This document shows, in pieces, positions 21,057 to 30,605 of a stretch of DNA of 64,000 bases (position 1 is the stretch's first letter; each line of letters starts with the position of its first letter). The notes beneath the pieces were generated by a model. The model worked only from the letters and a program-made list of their open reading frames with translations. It did no database searches and was not told the origin of the DNA. The position numbers were made by a program, and so were the translations under genes. This DNA is from Alteromonas sp. a30 (GTDB taxonomy: Bacteria; Pseudomonadota; Gammaproteobacteria; Enterobacterales; Alteromonadaceae), in NCBI RefSeq assembly GCF_026788005.1, contig NZ_JABEPE010000011.1, positions 104,906 through 168,905 on the forward strand. Reading direction: 5' to 3'.

Positions 21057-21392
21057 TTATGAGGTGGCGTTAACACTTCCAAGTTTGGAACCACCCATGC
21101 AATTTGGAGACTTAGGCACATCACCGTATAGCCTCTCCCATTCTTGTCCGGTAAAGGTATGCAATGCCAGCGCATGAATATGATGTTCTAATTCATCTTT
21201 TAGCACGGTATTAACAGCTCTATGCCGACTCAATAAACGCTGCCCATCAAACTGAGGTGACACCAACACTACTTTAAAGTGCGTTTCAGAGCCAATCGGC
21301 ACGTTATGCTGAGAACTTTCATTAACTACTTCAAGAAACGCAGGTTCAAAATGCTGCGCCAACTTTTCTTCAATTGCGTTTTGTATGTTCAT
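21057..21392 (-). CDS. bolA: BolA family protein
   Basis: A 111-residue BolA protein, known to work with monothiol glutaredoxins in Fe-S/redox control and morphology in stationary phase. Features are the helix IQNAIEEKLAQHFEPAFLEV, the conserved ETHFKVVLVSPQFDGQRLLSRHR core, and HALALHTFTGQEW with the conserved His. The ATG at 21392 is preceded by GAGGAG at 5-base spacing. It appears monocistronic. Length is close to E. coli BolA (105 residues), with a slightly longer C-terminal tail. Confidence 0.93.
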   Translation of the reverse strand: MNIQNAIEEKLAQHFEPAFLEVVNESSQHNVPIGSETHFKVVLVSPQFDGQRLLSRHRAVNTVLKDELEHHIHALALHTFTGQEWERLYGDVPKSPNCMGGSKLGSVNATS

Positions 21393-21670
21393 ACTCACTC
21401 CTCACTAAACCCACCTGCGATGCGACACAGAGTGATTTAGCACATATTTCACCTCGGCATTAGCGTTAAAAAATCACCCGATAAAACATCAAATAGAGAA
21501 ATCTTTATGCCAATAAAATTACCAACAGGCACAAACTGTGCTTTATTAAATCTAGCCGTTTAAAAAGGAATTAGACACAAAAACAAACACAAATATCACT
21601 TGCAATTCGGTAAGCGTTTGAGCCTAAGCCATATATTTTTTTGGTTCAAAAAAGCAGCAAAAAACGAGAA

Positions 21671-22294
21671 TTATGTATAATTTGTCCTGCTAAAAATGTG
21701 TCGGAAAGTTAAACTCATTCGTTCTTGCATCGGCTTAACAGACTTGGCAATGCCATGCTGCCAAAAGCGTTGCGTGCTCCCTGACATCACTAATAAACTG
21801 CCTGATTGCATATCAATATTGAGCCTGTCACGTTTATTTCGATGCCGAAATTTCAGCCTCCGCGTTTGCCCAAAGCTCAGCGCAGCAATTGTTGGATGAG
21901 GGCCAAGTTCTGGTTCATTATCCGAATGCATTCCCATGCTATCTTGCCCATCTCGATACCAGTTTCCCAGTACACTATTAAACGTACAGCAAAGATACGC
22001 TTCACAGGCTTGTTTCAACTCGTACAACATGGGAGTCCAACCTTGTGGACGCATCGACAAATTAGAATAACGGTACTCAGCTTCTGCATCACCATGCCAC
22101 GCTTGAAGCCGAGGAATGGTAACTGATTTACCGTATAAAGTAATCTCATCTTGTGACCAACTCAGTGTTTGCTTTAGTGTTTCTAAGCAACCATCAGCCT
22201 GATCAAAAGAGATAAATTCAGGAATATAGATAAGTTCAGCATCAGGCACATCAAAACGAATGCAATCTAAGTCGAACAAGTGGGTTTGCTTCAT
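21671..22294 (-). CDS. AlkB-like Fe(II)/2-oxoglutarate-dependent dioxygenase
   Basis: A 207-residue oxidative demethylase-like protein, related to ALKBH2/3-type DNA repair enzymes. The iron ligands are H123 and D125 (MHSDNEPELG) and H180 (FWQHGI), followed by the 2-oxoglutarate-binding arginines in QERMSLTFR. The nucleotide-recognition lid includes LQAWHGDAEAEYRYSN. It is divergently transcribed from rlmG with a 46-base spacer that must hold both promoters. Confidence 0.92.
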   Translation of the reverse strand: MKQTHLFDLDCIRFDVPDAELIYIPEFISFDQADGCLETLKQTLSWSQDEITLYGKSVTIPRLQAWHGDAEAEYRYSNLSMRPQGWTPMLYELKQACEAYLCCTFNSVLGNWYRDGQDSMGMHSDNEPELGPHPTIAALSFGQTRRLKFRHRNKRDRLNIDMQSGSLLVMSGSTQRFWQHGIAKSVKPMQERMSLTFRHIFSRTNYT

Positions 22295-22340
22295 ATATAA
22301 TACTTTGCCTTATTGATTGAGCGGACGATAAAAAACACCG

Positions 22341-23582
22341 ATGCCAGCACACCCTTCTCAACAGCCTCAGCCTAACACGCTTTTTTCATTGCCTGCGTTG
22401 CCCGCTTTAGGTGCGCCAACATCACTCACTTTACAACGATACCCTGCTCAGCATCAGCACGTAAGCTTACAAGCGTGGGACGCTGCCGACGAGTATCTCC
22501 TCAATCACGCCAGCGAGCTAGCATTGCCTGAAAACGCCCATATCATTATTTTAAACGATGATTTTGGTGCGCTTACCTGTGCCCTATCTCACTACGCCGT
22601 TACATGGCAATCAGATTCCTGGGTAGCGCGCAAAGGTTGCCAAACGAACCTTTCTCTTAATCAGTTACAAGATAGGCCCGTACGTTACCTCGATTCTCTG
22701 ACGCCTTTGAGTTCAAGCCATATTCCAAAGGTGGATTTAGTGCTGATGAAGTTACCACGCAGCCATGCCTTATTGGAATATCAACTTGCATCATTACAAG
22801 AGATAGCCATAAACACGCCTATTGTAGCGGCGGGAAAGGTGAAATCTGTGCAGCGTTCTGTGCTAGATGTATTTACCCGGTACTTAGGCAAGACCACTAC
22901 CTCGTTAGCCGTGAAAAAAGCTAGACTCATCTTCTCCGGCGATCAACAACAAACAGAACAACAACCGGAAGGAAAGCCTGCACAAACCGTTAAACCGCTT
23001 CCCGAACCAACGGTGTGGAAAACCGAATCGCCGAATTTCACCTTATTCAATTACGCCAATGTGTTCTCCCGTGCTCAACTTGATATTGGTGCTCGACTAT
23101 TGCTCGACAACTTGCCCAATGCAGGGAATCAATCTGTAATCGACTTAGGCTGTGGCAACGGTATTTTAGGATTAACTCTGCTGTATCAAGCATTGGAAAA
23201 TGGCACACCGATAAAGAAAATGATTTTTGTCGATGAATCCAGTATGGCGCTCGCGTCTGCCTATAAAAATGTGGAAGCTAATGTTCCAAAAGCATTACCT
23301 CATTGCGAATTTATCCTAAGCAACTGCCTTGAAGAGTTACAAAAAGAAAAAGTGAATCTGGTGCTGTGTAACCCGCCGTTTCACCAGCAAAACACCATTA
23401 CCGATCACGTTGCTTGGCAAATGTTCAATGAAGCGAAACGCATACTCCACCCAAATGGCGAGTTACGTGTTGTAGCCAACCGACATTTACAACATCACGA
23501 TAAAATGAAACGTTTGTTCGGCGGCTTTCGTGTGGTTGCAAGCAACAAAAAATTCAGTATTTTATCTTCTTTCAAAAAATAA
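22341..23582 (+). CDS. rlmG: 23S rRNA (guanine-N2) methyltransferase RlmG-type
   Basis: A 413-residue protein with two Rossmann-like halves. The N-terminal half (about 1-195) is the degenerate methyltransferase domain with LQAWDAADEYLL, typical of RlmG. A Gln/Pro-rich linker lies at about 195-220. The C-terminal catalytic half has SAM motif I VIDLGCGNGILGL and the N2-guanine motif NPPFH. RlmG methylates G1835 of 23S rRNA in E. coli. RsmC is the close alternative, but the N-terminal signature and greater length favour RlmG. Confidence 0.88.
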   Translation: MPAHPSQQPQPNTLFSLPALPALGAPTSLTLQRYPAQHQHVSLQAWDAADEYLLNHASELALPENAHIIILNDDFGALTCALSHYAVTWQSDSWVARKGCQTNLSLNQLQDRPVRYLDSLTPLSSSHIPKVDLVLMKLPRSHALLEYQLASLQEIAINTPIVAAGKVKSVQRSVLDVFTRYLGKTTTSLAVKKARLIFSGDQQQTEQQPEGKPAQTVKPLPEPTVWKTESPNFTLFNYANVFSRAQLDIGARLLLDNLPNAGNQSVIDLGCGNGILGLTLLYQALENGTPIKKMIFVDESSMALASAYKNVEANVPKALPHCEFILSNCLEELQKEKVNLVLCNPPFHQQNTITDHVAWQMFNEAKRILHPNGELRVVANRHLQHHDKMKRLFGGFRVVASNKKFSILSSFKK

Positions 23583-23609
23583 CGTCGAATTCAACCAAAA
23601 GGAAACACT

Positions 23610-24242
23610 ATGCGCCGCCTAGCATTGTATTTAACGCTTATTCTCACAAGCCTGCTTACCTCACAGCCAGCATTGGCCGTTCCACCTGTTTTAACCGTGA
23701 GCGATGGTGCAGCAATCCAACCAGATAACTTATTTCCCATGGTAAAATTTGAAACATCTATGGGGAACGTCGTAGTAGAACTGGACAGAATCAAAGCGCC
23801 GCTCGCAGTGAACAACTTCCTACGTTACGTGTCTAAATCCAGCTATAACAATACAATTTTTCATCGCGTCATCGATAACTTTGTTGTTCAAGGTGGCGGC
23901 TACAATGTGAAATATGAAGCATTACCCGAATTTCCTCCCATCATTAACGAATCTGGTAATGGTTTAAAAAACACCTTGTATAGCATTTCTATGGCACGGA
24001 AAAATGAGCCGCATACAGCAACGCGTCAATTTTTCTTCAACATGAATGACAATACTAACCTTGATCCGGGCAAAGACTGGGGATACACAGTATTTGGACA
24101 AGTAGTAGAAGGCAGCGACGTCCTAGATAGTATTGCCGCTGTGGAAACTGCCTTTAATCCCGATGTAGGCTGGCGAGATGTTCCTGTAGAACCTGTAGTG
24201 TTAAAACACGTTACCGTGCTGCCCCAAGCACCACTTCAATAA
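23610..24242 (+). CDS. ppiA: Periplasmic cyclophilin-type peptidyl-prolyl isomerase
   Basis: A 210-residue PPIase with a signal peptide (about 1-24, ending QPALA) and the cyclophilin core: NFLRYVSKSSYNNTIFHRVI, VVQGGGY, and QFFFNMNDN. It would help fold periplasmic proteins, like E. coli PpiA. AAGGAA precedes the ATG. It follows rlmG by 27 bases and may share its transcript. It converges with djlA, one base apart. Confidence 0.9.
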   Translation: MRRLALYLTLILTSLLTSQPALAVPPVLTVSDGAAIQPDNLFPMVKFETSMGNVVVELDRIKAPLAVNNFLRYVSKSSYNNTIFHRVIDNFVVQGGGYNVKYEALPEFPPIINESGNGLKNTLYSISMARKNEPHTATRQFFFNMNDNTNLDPGKDWGYTVFGQVVEGSDVLDSIAAVETAFNPDVGWRDVPVEPVVLKHVTVLPQAPLQ

Positions 24243-24243
24243 T

Positions 24244-25194
24244 TTAGAATTGTTTATGCTTACGAATGGACTCGTAAGCCGCCTGAATATCTTGCGTTTT
24301 CTGCTTCGCCAATTCTAGTGCCTGTTTAGGCAAACCTTTGGAAACCAACTTATCGGGATGATGCTCAGACATTAGCTTTCGATAGGCACGCTTTATGGTT
24401 TTCGTATCATCAGATTGCTTCACCCCCAAAATACGATACGCGTCGGCTAATGATTGTTGCTGTGTATAATTTGCTTGAGACTGCTGTTGTCTGTGCCAAT
24501 GGCTCTGTGACTGTTGTTGCCCTTGATGGTGGGTCCTACCGCTATGTGCGCTGCGGCTACGTGAGCTTTGGTTTTGTGTCTCTTGATATTTCGCACTGGC
24601 TTGCTGAGCACGCTGCCAACCTCTGCGAAAACGTAATTCTGCTTCATAAGATGAAATTAAAAATCGCAAATGGTGTTGTTTGAAACCTAACTGTTTCGCT
24701 ACATTTTCCAACACTCTTAATTCATCTTTATCCAACGTACCATCAGCGAAGGCCGCTTGGATTAAAATTTCTAAGAAGACTTGCAATATGTCTTTGCGAC
24801 CATAGCAAGACTCACTGAATTGGTTCAAAATCGACTTGATGGGAAAATCAGCCGCTTTACCTTCACGGAACGCTTGTTGTGCTTCTTTTCGGGTATCACC
24901 TGTTAGCGCCATTTGGTCCATCAAATCTGAAGCAACTTGAATTTCTTCTTCTGTTACCCGACCATCAGCCTTCGCAATATGACCTAAAACAGAAAACAAA
25001 GCATGAAAGAAAATAGCTTGTTTTTGTGCGTCTTCTTGGCTAGTGAAAAAACGTCCAAACCCGCCAACGCTGTTAAAGTCCTGACTGTATCCTTTGTCGA
25101 ACATATGCCCCACGATAAAACCAATTATCGCACCGGGAATACGCCCAAACATAAAACCAAACAGGGTGCCTAGTATTTTCCCCCAGACCGTCAT
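24244..25194 (-). CDS. djlA: Co-chaperone DjlA (membrane-anchored J-domain protein)
   Basis: A 316-residue type III DnaJ protein. An N-terminal membrane segment with Gly-rich dimerising face (about 7-32) is followed by a TerB-like helical domain (about 55-190), then a Gln/Ser/His-rich linker (about 200-240) and a C-terminal J domain with HPD (SEHHPDKL). It stimulates DnaK at the inner membrane. The ATG at 25194 overlaps the murU stop (ATGA), so the operon is translationally coupled. Confidence 0.95.
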   Translation of the reverse strand: MTVWGKILGTLFGFMFGRIPGAIIGFIVGHMFDKGYSQDFNSVGGFGRFFTSQEDAQKQAIFFHALFSVLGHIAKADGRVTEEEIQVASDLMDQMALTGDTRKEAQQAFREGKAADFPIKSILNQFSESCYGRKDILQVFLEILIQAAFADGTLDKDELRVLENVAKQLGFKQHHLRFLISSYEAELRFRRGWQRAQQASAKYQETQNQSSRSRSAHSGRTHHQGQQQSQSHWHRQQQSQANYTQQQSLADAYRILGVKQSDDTKTIKRAYRKLMSEHHPDKLVSKGLPKQALELAKQKTQDIQAAYESIRKHKQF

Positions 25195-25898
25195 GACGCA
25201 AGCTCCTGATTTAATTCCGCTAAGCGTTGGGGTGTACCAACGTCCTGCCATTGTCCTTGATAAACCCATGCAGCTAGCTTATTTTGAGCAACCAGATCAT
25301 CTAACACTGGACGCAACGGCAAAGGCTTTGCCTGCAAAGCAGTAAACATTTGAGGACGATACACCCCAACGCCAGAATAAGTAAAACGTGGGCTGTGGGG
25401 GGATTGCTCAGCGGCCATTAAACGCTGTTCAGTAACGGGGAAGTCTCCTAACGGATGATGCGCAGGATTGTTAACCATCATCAATGCCGCACTATCTTGC
25501 TGAGAAAGAATGCTTAGCGCCGTATCAGCCGCTTCACTAAAATCGACATCACACCAAACATCGCCGTTCACAACCCAAAAAGGCTCCGCGCCATTTTTAG
25601 TTAACAACGCAAGCGCATTGGTAATACCACCAGCGGTTTCCAGCAACTCACTTTCGGTAATGTAGTCAATATCCACACCAAAACTATCACCGTTACCTAA
25701 ACGCGCTGGAATTTGTTCACCCAACCAAAATAGGTTAATGACGATGTGTTTCACCCCCGCCTGCACCAGCTTTTCGATGTGATGAACAATCAGCGGTTTA
25801 CCCACAACCTCTAACAAAGGCTTAGGAGTATGATCGGTTAGGGGACGCATTCGCTCCCCCTTTCCCGCGGCTAAGATCATGGCAGTTTCAATCGGCAT
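25191..25898 (-). CDS. murU: N-acetylmuramate alpha-1-phosphate uridylyltransferase
   Basis: A 235-residue nucleotidyltransferase with the motif MILAAGKGERMRPLTDHTPK, followed by the KPLLEVVGKPLI substrate loop and a VVNGDVWCD metal site. In the AmgK/MurU cell-wall recycling route it converts MurNAc-1-phosphate to UDP-MurNAc, bypassing MurA. The assignment relies on its position directly after an amgK-type kinase gene; alone it could be any NDP-sugar pyrophosphorylase. Confidence 0.88.
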   Translation of the reverse strand: MPIETAMILAAGKGERMRPLTDHTPKPLLEVVGKPLIVHHIEKLVQAGVKHIVINLFWLGEQIPARLGNGDSFGVDIDYITESELLETAGGITNALALLTKNGAEPFWVVNGDVWCDVDFSEAADTALSILSQQDSAALMMVNNPAHHPLGDFPVTEQRLMAAEQSPHSPRFTYSGVGVYRPQMFTALQAKPLPLRPVLDDLVAQNKLAAWVYQGQWQDVGTPQRLAELNQELAS

Positions 25899-25958
25899 GG
25901 CGTGCTTGTTTTCCTCTTTAATTGCTAACGTATTCCTTGGTTTTTAAACGTGATGTAA

Positions 25959-26981
25959 TTAACGGTTTTTTACTTCTACCGCTGGCTTTATTTTGGTGTC
26001 TACCAGCACAGCAAAGTCAGCACACTGTGGAATATTACGTCCAATACGGACTAGGTAATCCAGCGTGCGGGGAATATCATTCAAATAGCTGGTTTTCCCA
26101 TCTCGATGACACAAACGCGCAAAGATACCGCTCGCTTTGATATGCCGCTGCATCCCGACACAATCGAACCAATGAGCAAACGCTGCCCAATCATACTGCG
26201 AATAATATTGCTGATGTAACGCCTTAAGTTGCGACTGCACAAATTCATCAGGCCAAACCACGTAACAATCTCGCAGTAATGACACGGCATCGTAAGTAAT
26301 GGGCCCCGTTACAGCATCCTGAAAATCAATGACGCCAATCTCATCATTAGCCAAGATCATTAAGTTTCGTGAATGATAATCTCGATGCACGCCTACTTGC
26401 GGCTGTGCTAAGAAGACCGAGGTTAAAAAATCTTGGGCTTGTTTGATGATTTGCCACTCTACATCAGTCAACTCAAGCCCTAAATGCACTACCAATAACC
26501 AATGATTAAACAAATGAAATTCTGCTTCTAGTAGCGCGTCATCAAAAGCTGGTAAAGGCATCATGGAGTGCTGTTGCTCGTGAGATGCTTTCACTTCTGT
26601 GACTTGCTGAATGTGTGGCAACTGCGCTAGTGCTTTTGCGTACCACTGCGCTTCATTACCTTCAGAAATGACCTGAGAAAACAACACGTCGCCGAAATCC
26701 TGCAACAAGAGAAACCCATTCTGTAAATCTACTTCAAGCACTTCCGGCACTGCCACCCCCTTGGCGTGGTATGCCTTAGCTAAGGCGACGAACGCTTGGT
26801 TTTTTTCCGTTTGTGGCGGTGCATCAACGGCAATAAAAGCGCTTCCGTTGGAATAACAGCGAAAATAGCGGCGGAAGCTCGCATCACCAGAAATCATATG
26901 GAAATTATCGGGTTGAAAATTCGATAGTGTTTGCAACCAGTGTATTAGTTGGGTTTCGCGTTCTGCGTGAGAGTGTGTCAT
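25959..26981 (-). CDS. amgK: N-acetylmuramate/N-acetylglucosamine anomeric kinase
   Basis: A 340-residue aminoglycoside-phosphotransferase-fold kinase. It has SGDASFRRYFR near the N-terminus, catalytic loop GVHRDYHSRNL and metal site GVIDFQDAVTGPITYD. AmgK phosphorylates the anomeric carbon of MurNAc (and GlcNAc) released by wall turnover. It is the first gene of the amgK-murU-djlA unit, with a 60-base gap to murU. Confidence 0.9.
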   Translation of the reverse strand: MTHSHAERETQLIHWLQTLSNFQPDNFHMISGDASFRRYFRCYSNGSAFIAVDAPPQTEKNQAFVALAKAYHAKGVAVPEVLEVDLQNGFLLLQDFGDVLFSQVISEGNEAQWYAKALAQLPHIQQVTEVKASHEQQHSMMPLPAFDDALLEAEFHLFNHWLLVVHLGLELTDVEWQIIKQAQDFLTSVFLAQPQVGVHRDYHSRNLMILANDEIGVIDFQDAVTGPITYDAVSLLRDCYVVWPDEFVQSQLKALHQQYYSQYDWAAFAHWFDCVGMQRHIKASGIFARLCHRDGKTSYLNDIPRTLDYLVRIGRNIPQCADFAVLVDTKIKPAVEVKNR

Positions 26982-27084
26982 TGGTATGTGAATTTAGGCG
27001 ATTTTTAAGTGTATTGATGTTGCTGGACAGTATAGCGGGTTGAAAAAGCGCTGAATACCACCGATAAACTTTCCCAATAAAACA

Positions 27085-27112
27085 AAACCTCCGAGTGTTG
27101 GAGGCTTTAATT
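27085..27112 (-). terminator. Weak intrinsic terminator
   Basis: CCTCC (27088-27092) pairs with GGAGG (27100-27104), extended by A/T pairs and flanked by A- and T-rich runs. It lies 58 bases after the stop of the 27170 gene and before amgK. Confidence 0.55.
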
Positions 27113-27169
27113 TAAATCATCCTAAAAAATACCTGCCCTTCCTTAGATACTAAGTGGTTAGGCTCCTAC

Positions 27170-27841
27170 TCAAGGACAAAAATGTTTAGGCACGGGTTTA
27201 GTAAACGGCACAGATTCTCGCTTCGTTGCTAAACAGCAAATTAGTGAATCGTTGGGGATCATGGGGGTATATTCCGTATCTTGAGTATCCGTGAATTGTA
27301 CTTTGGAATCATCCGCTGATAACAAATAAGTATCGCCCGGCGTCATTAAATCCCAAGGCTCGGGGTTAGCATTGGTACGAGTGCCCATAGCATCCACCTC
27401 AAAGCCATTACAGCGATAAAACTCATAAAACAGAGCTGGACTAATAGAGTAAAATCCACGGCCAAAGAAGCCTGCTAAGTTGCTGGTATGGAATACCTTC
27501 CCATTCAATTTCACCATTTTGATAATATTAGCCATCACAGTAGCAATATCAAAGCAACAATATAACGTGCCAGAGTCAATCACCCAATCGTATTTGTTGG
27601 TGAAATCGTCAGGCAATGGCTCATTCAAGTCGACTTTGTAAGTAGGGTTTCCATGAATATCAAAGGTATCGACGTGTGCAAATTGAGTACTTTCTTGGAA
27701 TTCAATCACGCTCGAAGGATGATGGAATTGGCAATCTCCTAATATCGCCAAACGTCCCCCGCATTTATTCGCATCATTCGCAGCGAAATCTTTTTCTCGG
27801 GCTTGCTTAATAAAATCGTAGTCTGCTTTTTCAATTGCCAT
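27170..27841 (-). CDS. Methyltransferase-like protein of unknown function
   Basis: A 223-residue cytosolic protein. The spacing of LAILGDCQFHHP, then YDWVIDSGTLYCCFD and IIKMVKLNGKVFHTSNL, matches a Rossmann SAM-methyltransferase (motif I, acidic post-II strand, and the post-III KPGG-like turn). The Gly-rich motif I is atypical, so activity is uncertain. Related proteins are often near glycan genes, as here. The ATG is preceded by AGGAAG. It looks monocistronic. Confidence 0.7.
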   Translation of the reverse strand: MAIEKADYDFIKQAREKDFAANDANKCGGRLAILGDCQFHHPSSVIEFQESTQFAHVDTFDIHGNPTYKVDLNEPLPDDFTNKYDWVIDSGTLYCCFDIATVMANIIKMVKLNGKVFHTSNLAGFFGRGFYSISPALFYEFYRCNGFEVDAMGTRTNANPEPWDLMTPGDTYLLSADDSKVQFTDTQDTEYTPMIPNDSLICCLATKRESVPFTKPVPKHFCP

Positions 27842-28108
27842 GAAATCTTCCTATCTTCTAAAAATGCAATTTAAAACTCTGAAAGGCTGTCCTTAGCAAC
27901 GTGACTCGCACTCTGATTTACTACACGCCACCAGCAAGCTCGTTCGTTAATACTTCACCCTCTCCCTAATATTTACGTTGTTTCTTACTCATACTAAAGG
28001 AATAAAATAAGAAAAAAACTACACAGACGCAAATATTTACCGTATTACTCTTTCAGGCTTTTCTCTTTTTAACCCATATGAAGACTTCTAACGTTATCTA
28101 ATCTTGGA

Positions 28109-29023
28109 TTAATCCAACGCAGGATCAAGCAATTGTCGTTCCAAAACCCCGTTAATTTGATTCCATCTTTCTGTCGCTTTTTGCTGGTAACGTTTTGCCA
28201 TTGAACCACTCATAAACGCTTCTTTGTGTTTTTTCAATGCGGTGTAATAAATAGACACGACTTCTAACGTAGACTTTTCAAATGCCTCTGTCACATCTTC
28301 GACATTTCCCAAAGAATCATCAATAAACACCATATGAGTAATATGCCTAGCCGCGGGTTGCTCTCTGTTGTAACGGTGAATAAAGCATTTCAAATTTTCC
28401 CCTTTATTTTGCCCAGCGAGATATAACACACCGTTGCGATAGCTGATTGCTCTGTCATTAACGCAATTCAGATAAGGGCTTTGCATCGGCTCATCCTTAA
28501 ACTTAGGGGAATTTGCAGCAAAATGCGCTAGCAGGCTTTCTTCTTTTGTGACCTTCAAACTGGTAAATTGTTGCTCCGTAGCGGAAATATTTTCATTCCC
28601 TCGTGCGGTAGCCACTAATGTTTTCACCCCATTTTTTTGCAATGAAGCCAGCACCGATGGCACATTGTCTTGAGTGAAAACCATGTCATTCATGGCGAAT
28701 AACAAAGCAGATACTTCAAGTAACTCGGGAAAAGAATCGGCCACTTTTTGGTGATGATCGGTTTCTAACAATTTTTCTTGCCAAGAAAACCACGATGCTC
28801 CGCCCAAAAATTGACAGGTACGCGGCGAGGAGAGATCTGGACAAGGCATAGCGGTTAATGTGTCGTCGTTATCCGAAACCACTAATGTATGAGCGGGTAG
28901 ATTCCATTCATTGACTGTATTCGATAACACATCAAACGCAGCAGAGGTGATTTGTTTTGCTCCCGAAACTGCGGTGAAAGGAGCCAATAAAGCAACCAAG
29001 GGGAAGATATTCCGAAACTTCAT
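28109..29023 (-). CDS. Exported HAD-like phosphatase (DUF2608 type)
   Basis: A 304-residue protein with a signal peptide (about 1-21, ending AVSGA). The HAD nucleophile motif is VVSDNDDTLT (DxDDT form), motif II is TLVATARG, and motif IV is MVFIDDSLGNVEDV. This fits the DUF2608 group of exported HAD hydrolases; the substrate is unknown. The ATG follows AGGAA. It lies after the KdsC-like gene on the same strand with a 124-base gap, so it may be a separate unit. Confidence 0.8.
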   Translation of the reverse strand: MKFRNIFPLVALLAPFTAVSGAKQITSAAFDVLSNTVNEWNLPAHTLVVSDNDDTLTAMPCPDLSSPRTCQFLGGASWFSWQEKLLETDHHQKVADSFPELLEVSALLFAMNDMVFTQDNVPSVLASLQKNGVKTLVATARGNENISATEQQFTSLKVTKEESLLAHFAANSPKFKDEPMQSPYLNCVNDRAISYRNGVLYLAGQNKGENLKCFIHRYNREQPAARHITHMVFIDDSLGNVEDVTEAFEKSTLEVVSIYYTALKKHKEAFMSGSMAKRYQQKATERWNQINGVLERQLLDPALD

Positions 29024-29147
29024 TCTTTTTTCCTAAAAATGCGAAAATAGTTTGTCGGAACTAACTTTAGCAGCCTTATTGAATTTTACGAATATAGCGA
29101 GGCATTGATTTTAATTTTTAAACGTAAACCAATGCTATATCAAAAGG

Positions 29148-29813
29148 TTAGGCAAACTCTCCCAAAGGTTGATTATCAGATAAATCGACTTTAAATAGCT
29201 CAGCAACCCCCGAGGCAATTCCTTCCCCTCCTAAACAAGGGATGACATAATCGGCAATCGCTATTATTTCTGATTCAGCATCCGCTGGACACAGCTTTAA
29301 ACCCACTTGTTGCATCGCCCCGACATCATGTTCTCCACTTCCAACATAAGCAACTTGTTGAGGTTCTACGCCATTTTTCTTCATCCATTCACGCAAAAAA
29401 CCGGCTTTATCTATACATTGATCAAACAAGTCAACCGATAAAAACTCAGCCGCAGACTGGGAAACCACATCCGAGCCAGACGAGAGTAAACTAACCAATT
29501 TACCAATACTTCGGAGTTGTTTGATGCCTCTCAAGTCACTTTGGTCACAACGAACTGATATATCACCTTTGCTATCAATATAAACTTTGTTATTGGTCAA
29601 TACCCCGTTAAAACCAAAGAAAATATACTCAATTTGGGCGATCTGTTGCACGGGAGGCTTGGGTTTTTGGCTTAAAATTTCATCATGGGTTATTTCGGTT
29701 TGCCACAACAGAAAAGCCGTTTCGATGGCAAATACACTATTGGGTGGCAACCCTTCTTGTTTTACTAACTCAGTAATGAATTGTTGGAGTTTTTTGCGAT
29801 TAATTTGATTCAC
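29148..29813 (-). CDS. KdsC-like HAD protein with destroyed catalytic motif
   Basis: A 221-residue paralogue of the gene at 52214. It has the same roughly 65-residue helical N-terminal extension, then the C0-type HAD core. Motif I reads FFGFNGVLTNNKVY where active members have FFDFDGVLTDN. So the nucleophile Asp is Gly67 and the acid/base Asp is Asn69, each one base from the normal codon. Motif IV reads GSGEHD in place of GNDxND. Motif II Ser and motif III Lys remain. It should have no phosphatase activity, yet the frame is open throughout. Start is GTG with no clear ribosome binding site. Confidence 0.85.
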   Translation of the reverse strand: MNQINRKKLQQFITELVKQEGLPPNSVFAIETAFLLWQTEITHDEILSQKPKPPVQQIAQIEYIFFGFNGVLTNNKVYIDSKGDISVRCDQSDLRGIKQLRSIGKLVSLLSSGSDVVSQSAAEFLSVDLFDQCIDKAGFLREWMKKNGVEPQQVAYVGSGEHDVGAMQQVGLKLCPADAESEIIAIADYVIPCLGGEGIASGVAELFKVDLSDNQPLGEFA

Positions 29814-29879
29814 GTTAATGTTGCACTATGTTCTTGTACGTTGAATGTGACGGGCTTATCTTTAAACAATATTATCGTG

Positions 29880-30605
29880 CTACGAGTCAGACTTTTGCAT
29901 TAACCTGTTTGCCAATGCATAAGTTTGGGGCGTGCCAATATCGATATGAATCCCCTGATTCAAATAAGTATTCGCTCGCCCAATTTGCAACGGCAAATAA
30001 TCACGACACAGGTCATCATACTGGTCTTGCAACGCGCACATATCATCCAAGCCCGCTTGACTTGTTATCACCACAGCGGCATTGGCTAAATACCCAAAGC
30101 GCTCAGGCTCCTCTTTTGCTGCTTGAGGCTTCTCAATATAATCAGACAACAGCCCATTTGCATCTGTTTTTACAATCCCGCAACTCCAAGGTGTTGGAGT
30201 CTTAAATAACATCATCGTGAGCCGCGCCGATGCAGGACGCTGAGTAAATGCTTGCTTAAATCCTTGCCAATCGGTTAAACAAAAATTATCGGCATGCGCA
30301 ATGAGCGTTGCGTCTTCATCGAAAAAATCTCGATAAGCACGAATGGAACCGAGTGTACCTAACAGTACAGGTTCATAGACTAACTCCACTAAATGCCGAT
30401 AAGGAGAAGCTTCGATATAATTTTCTACTTGTTTATGAAGGTAGTGAGTATTTACTATTATTTTATGACAATCATGCTCAGCAAGTTGTTCTAGCCAATA
30501 TCCAAGCAACGGTTTTCCGGCGATGGGTACTAAGCATTTTGGGGTGTGATCGGTAAGCGGCTTCAAACGTGTGCCAAACCCTCCGGCTAACAATAACGCC
30601 TTCAT
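29880..30605 (-). CDS. Sugar-1-phosphate nucleotidyltransferase
   Basis: A 241-residue NTP-transferase. The motif LLLAGGFGTRLKPLTDHTPK binds the nucleotide and Mg, GKPLLGYWLEQL the sugar phosphate, and LIAHADNF holds the metal Asp. It resembles mannose-1-phosphate or heptose-1-phosphate guanylyltransferases (HddC-like). The ATG overlaps the stop of the upstream kinase/cytidylyltransferase gene by four bases. That suggests it finishes or branches the same activated-sugar pathway. The base used (GTP, UTP or ATP) cannot be told. Confidence 0.85.
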   Translation of the reverse strand: MKALLLAGGFGTRLKPLTDHTPKCLVPIAGKPLLGYWLEQLAEHDCHKIIVNTHYLHKQVENYIEASPYRHLVELVYEPVLLGTLGSIRAYRDFFDEDATLIAHADNFCLTDWQGFKQAFTQRPASARLTMMLFKTPTPWSCGIVKTDANGLLSDYIEKPQAAKEEPERFGYLANAAVVITSQAGLDDMCALQDQYDDLCRDYLPLQIGRANTYLNQGIHIDIGTPQTYALANRLMQKSDS

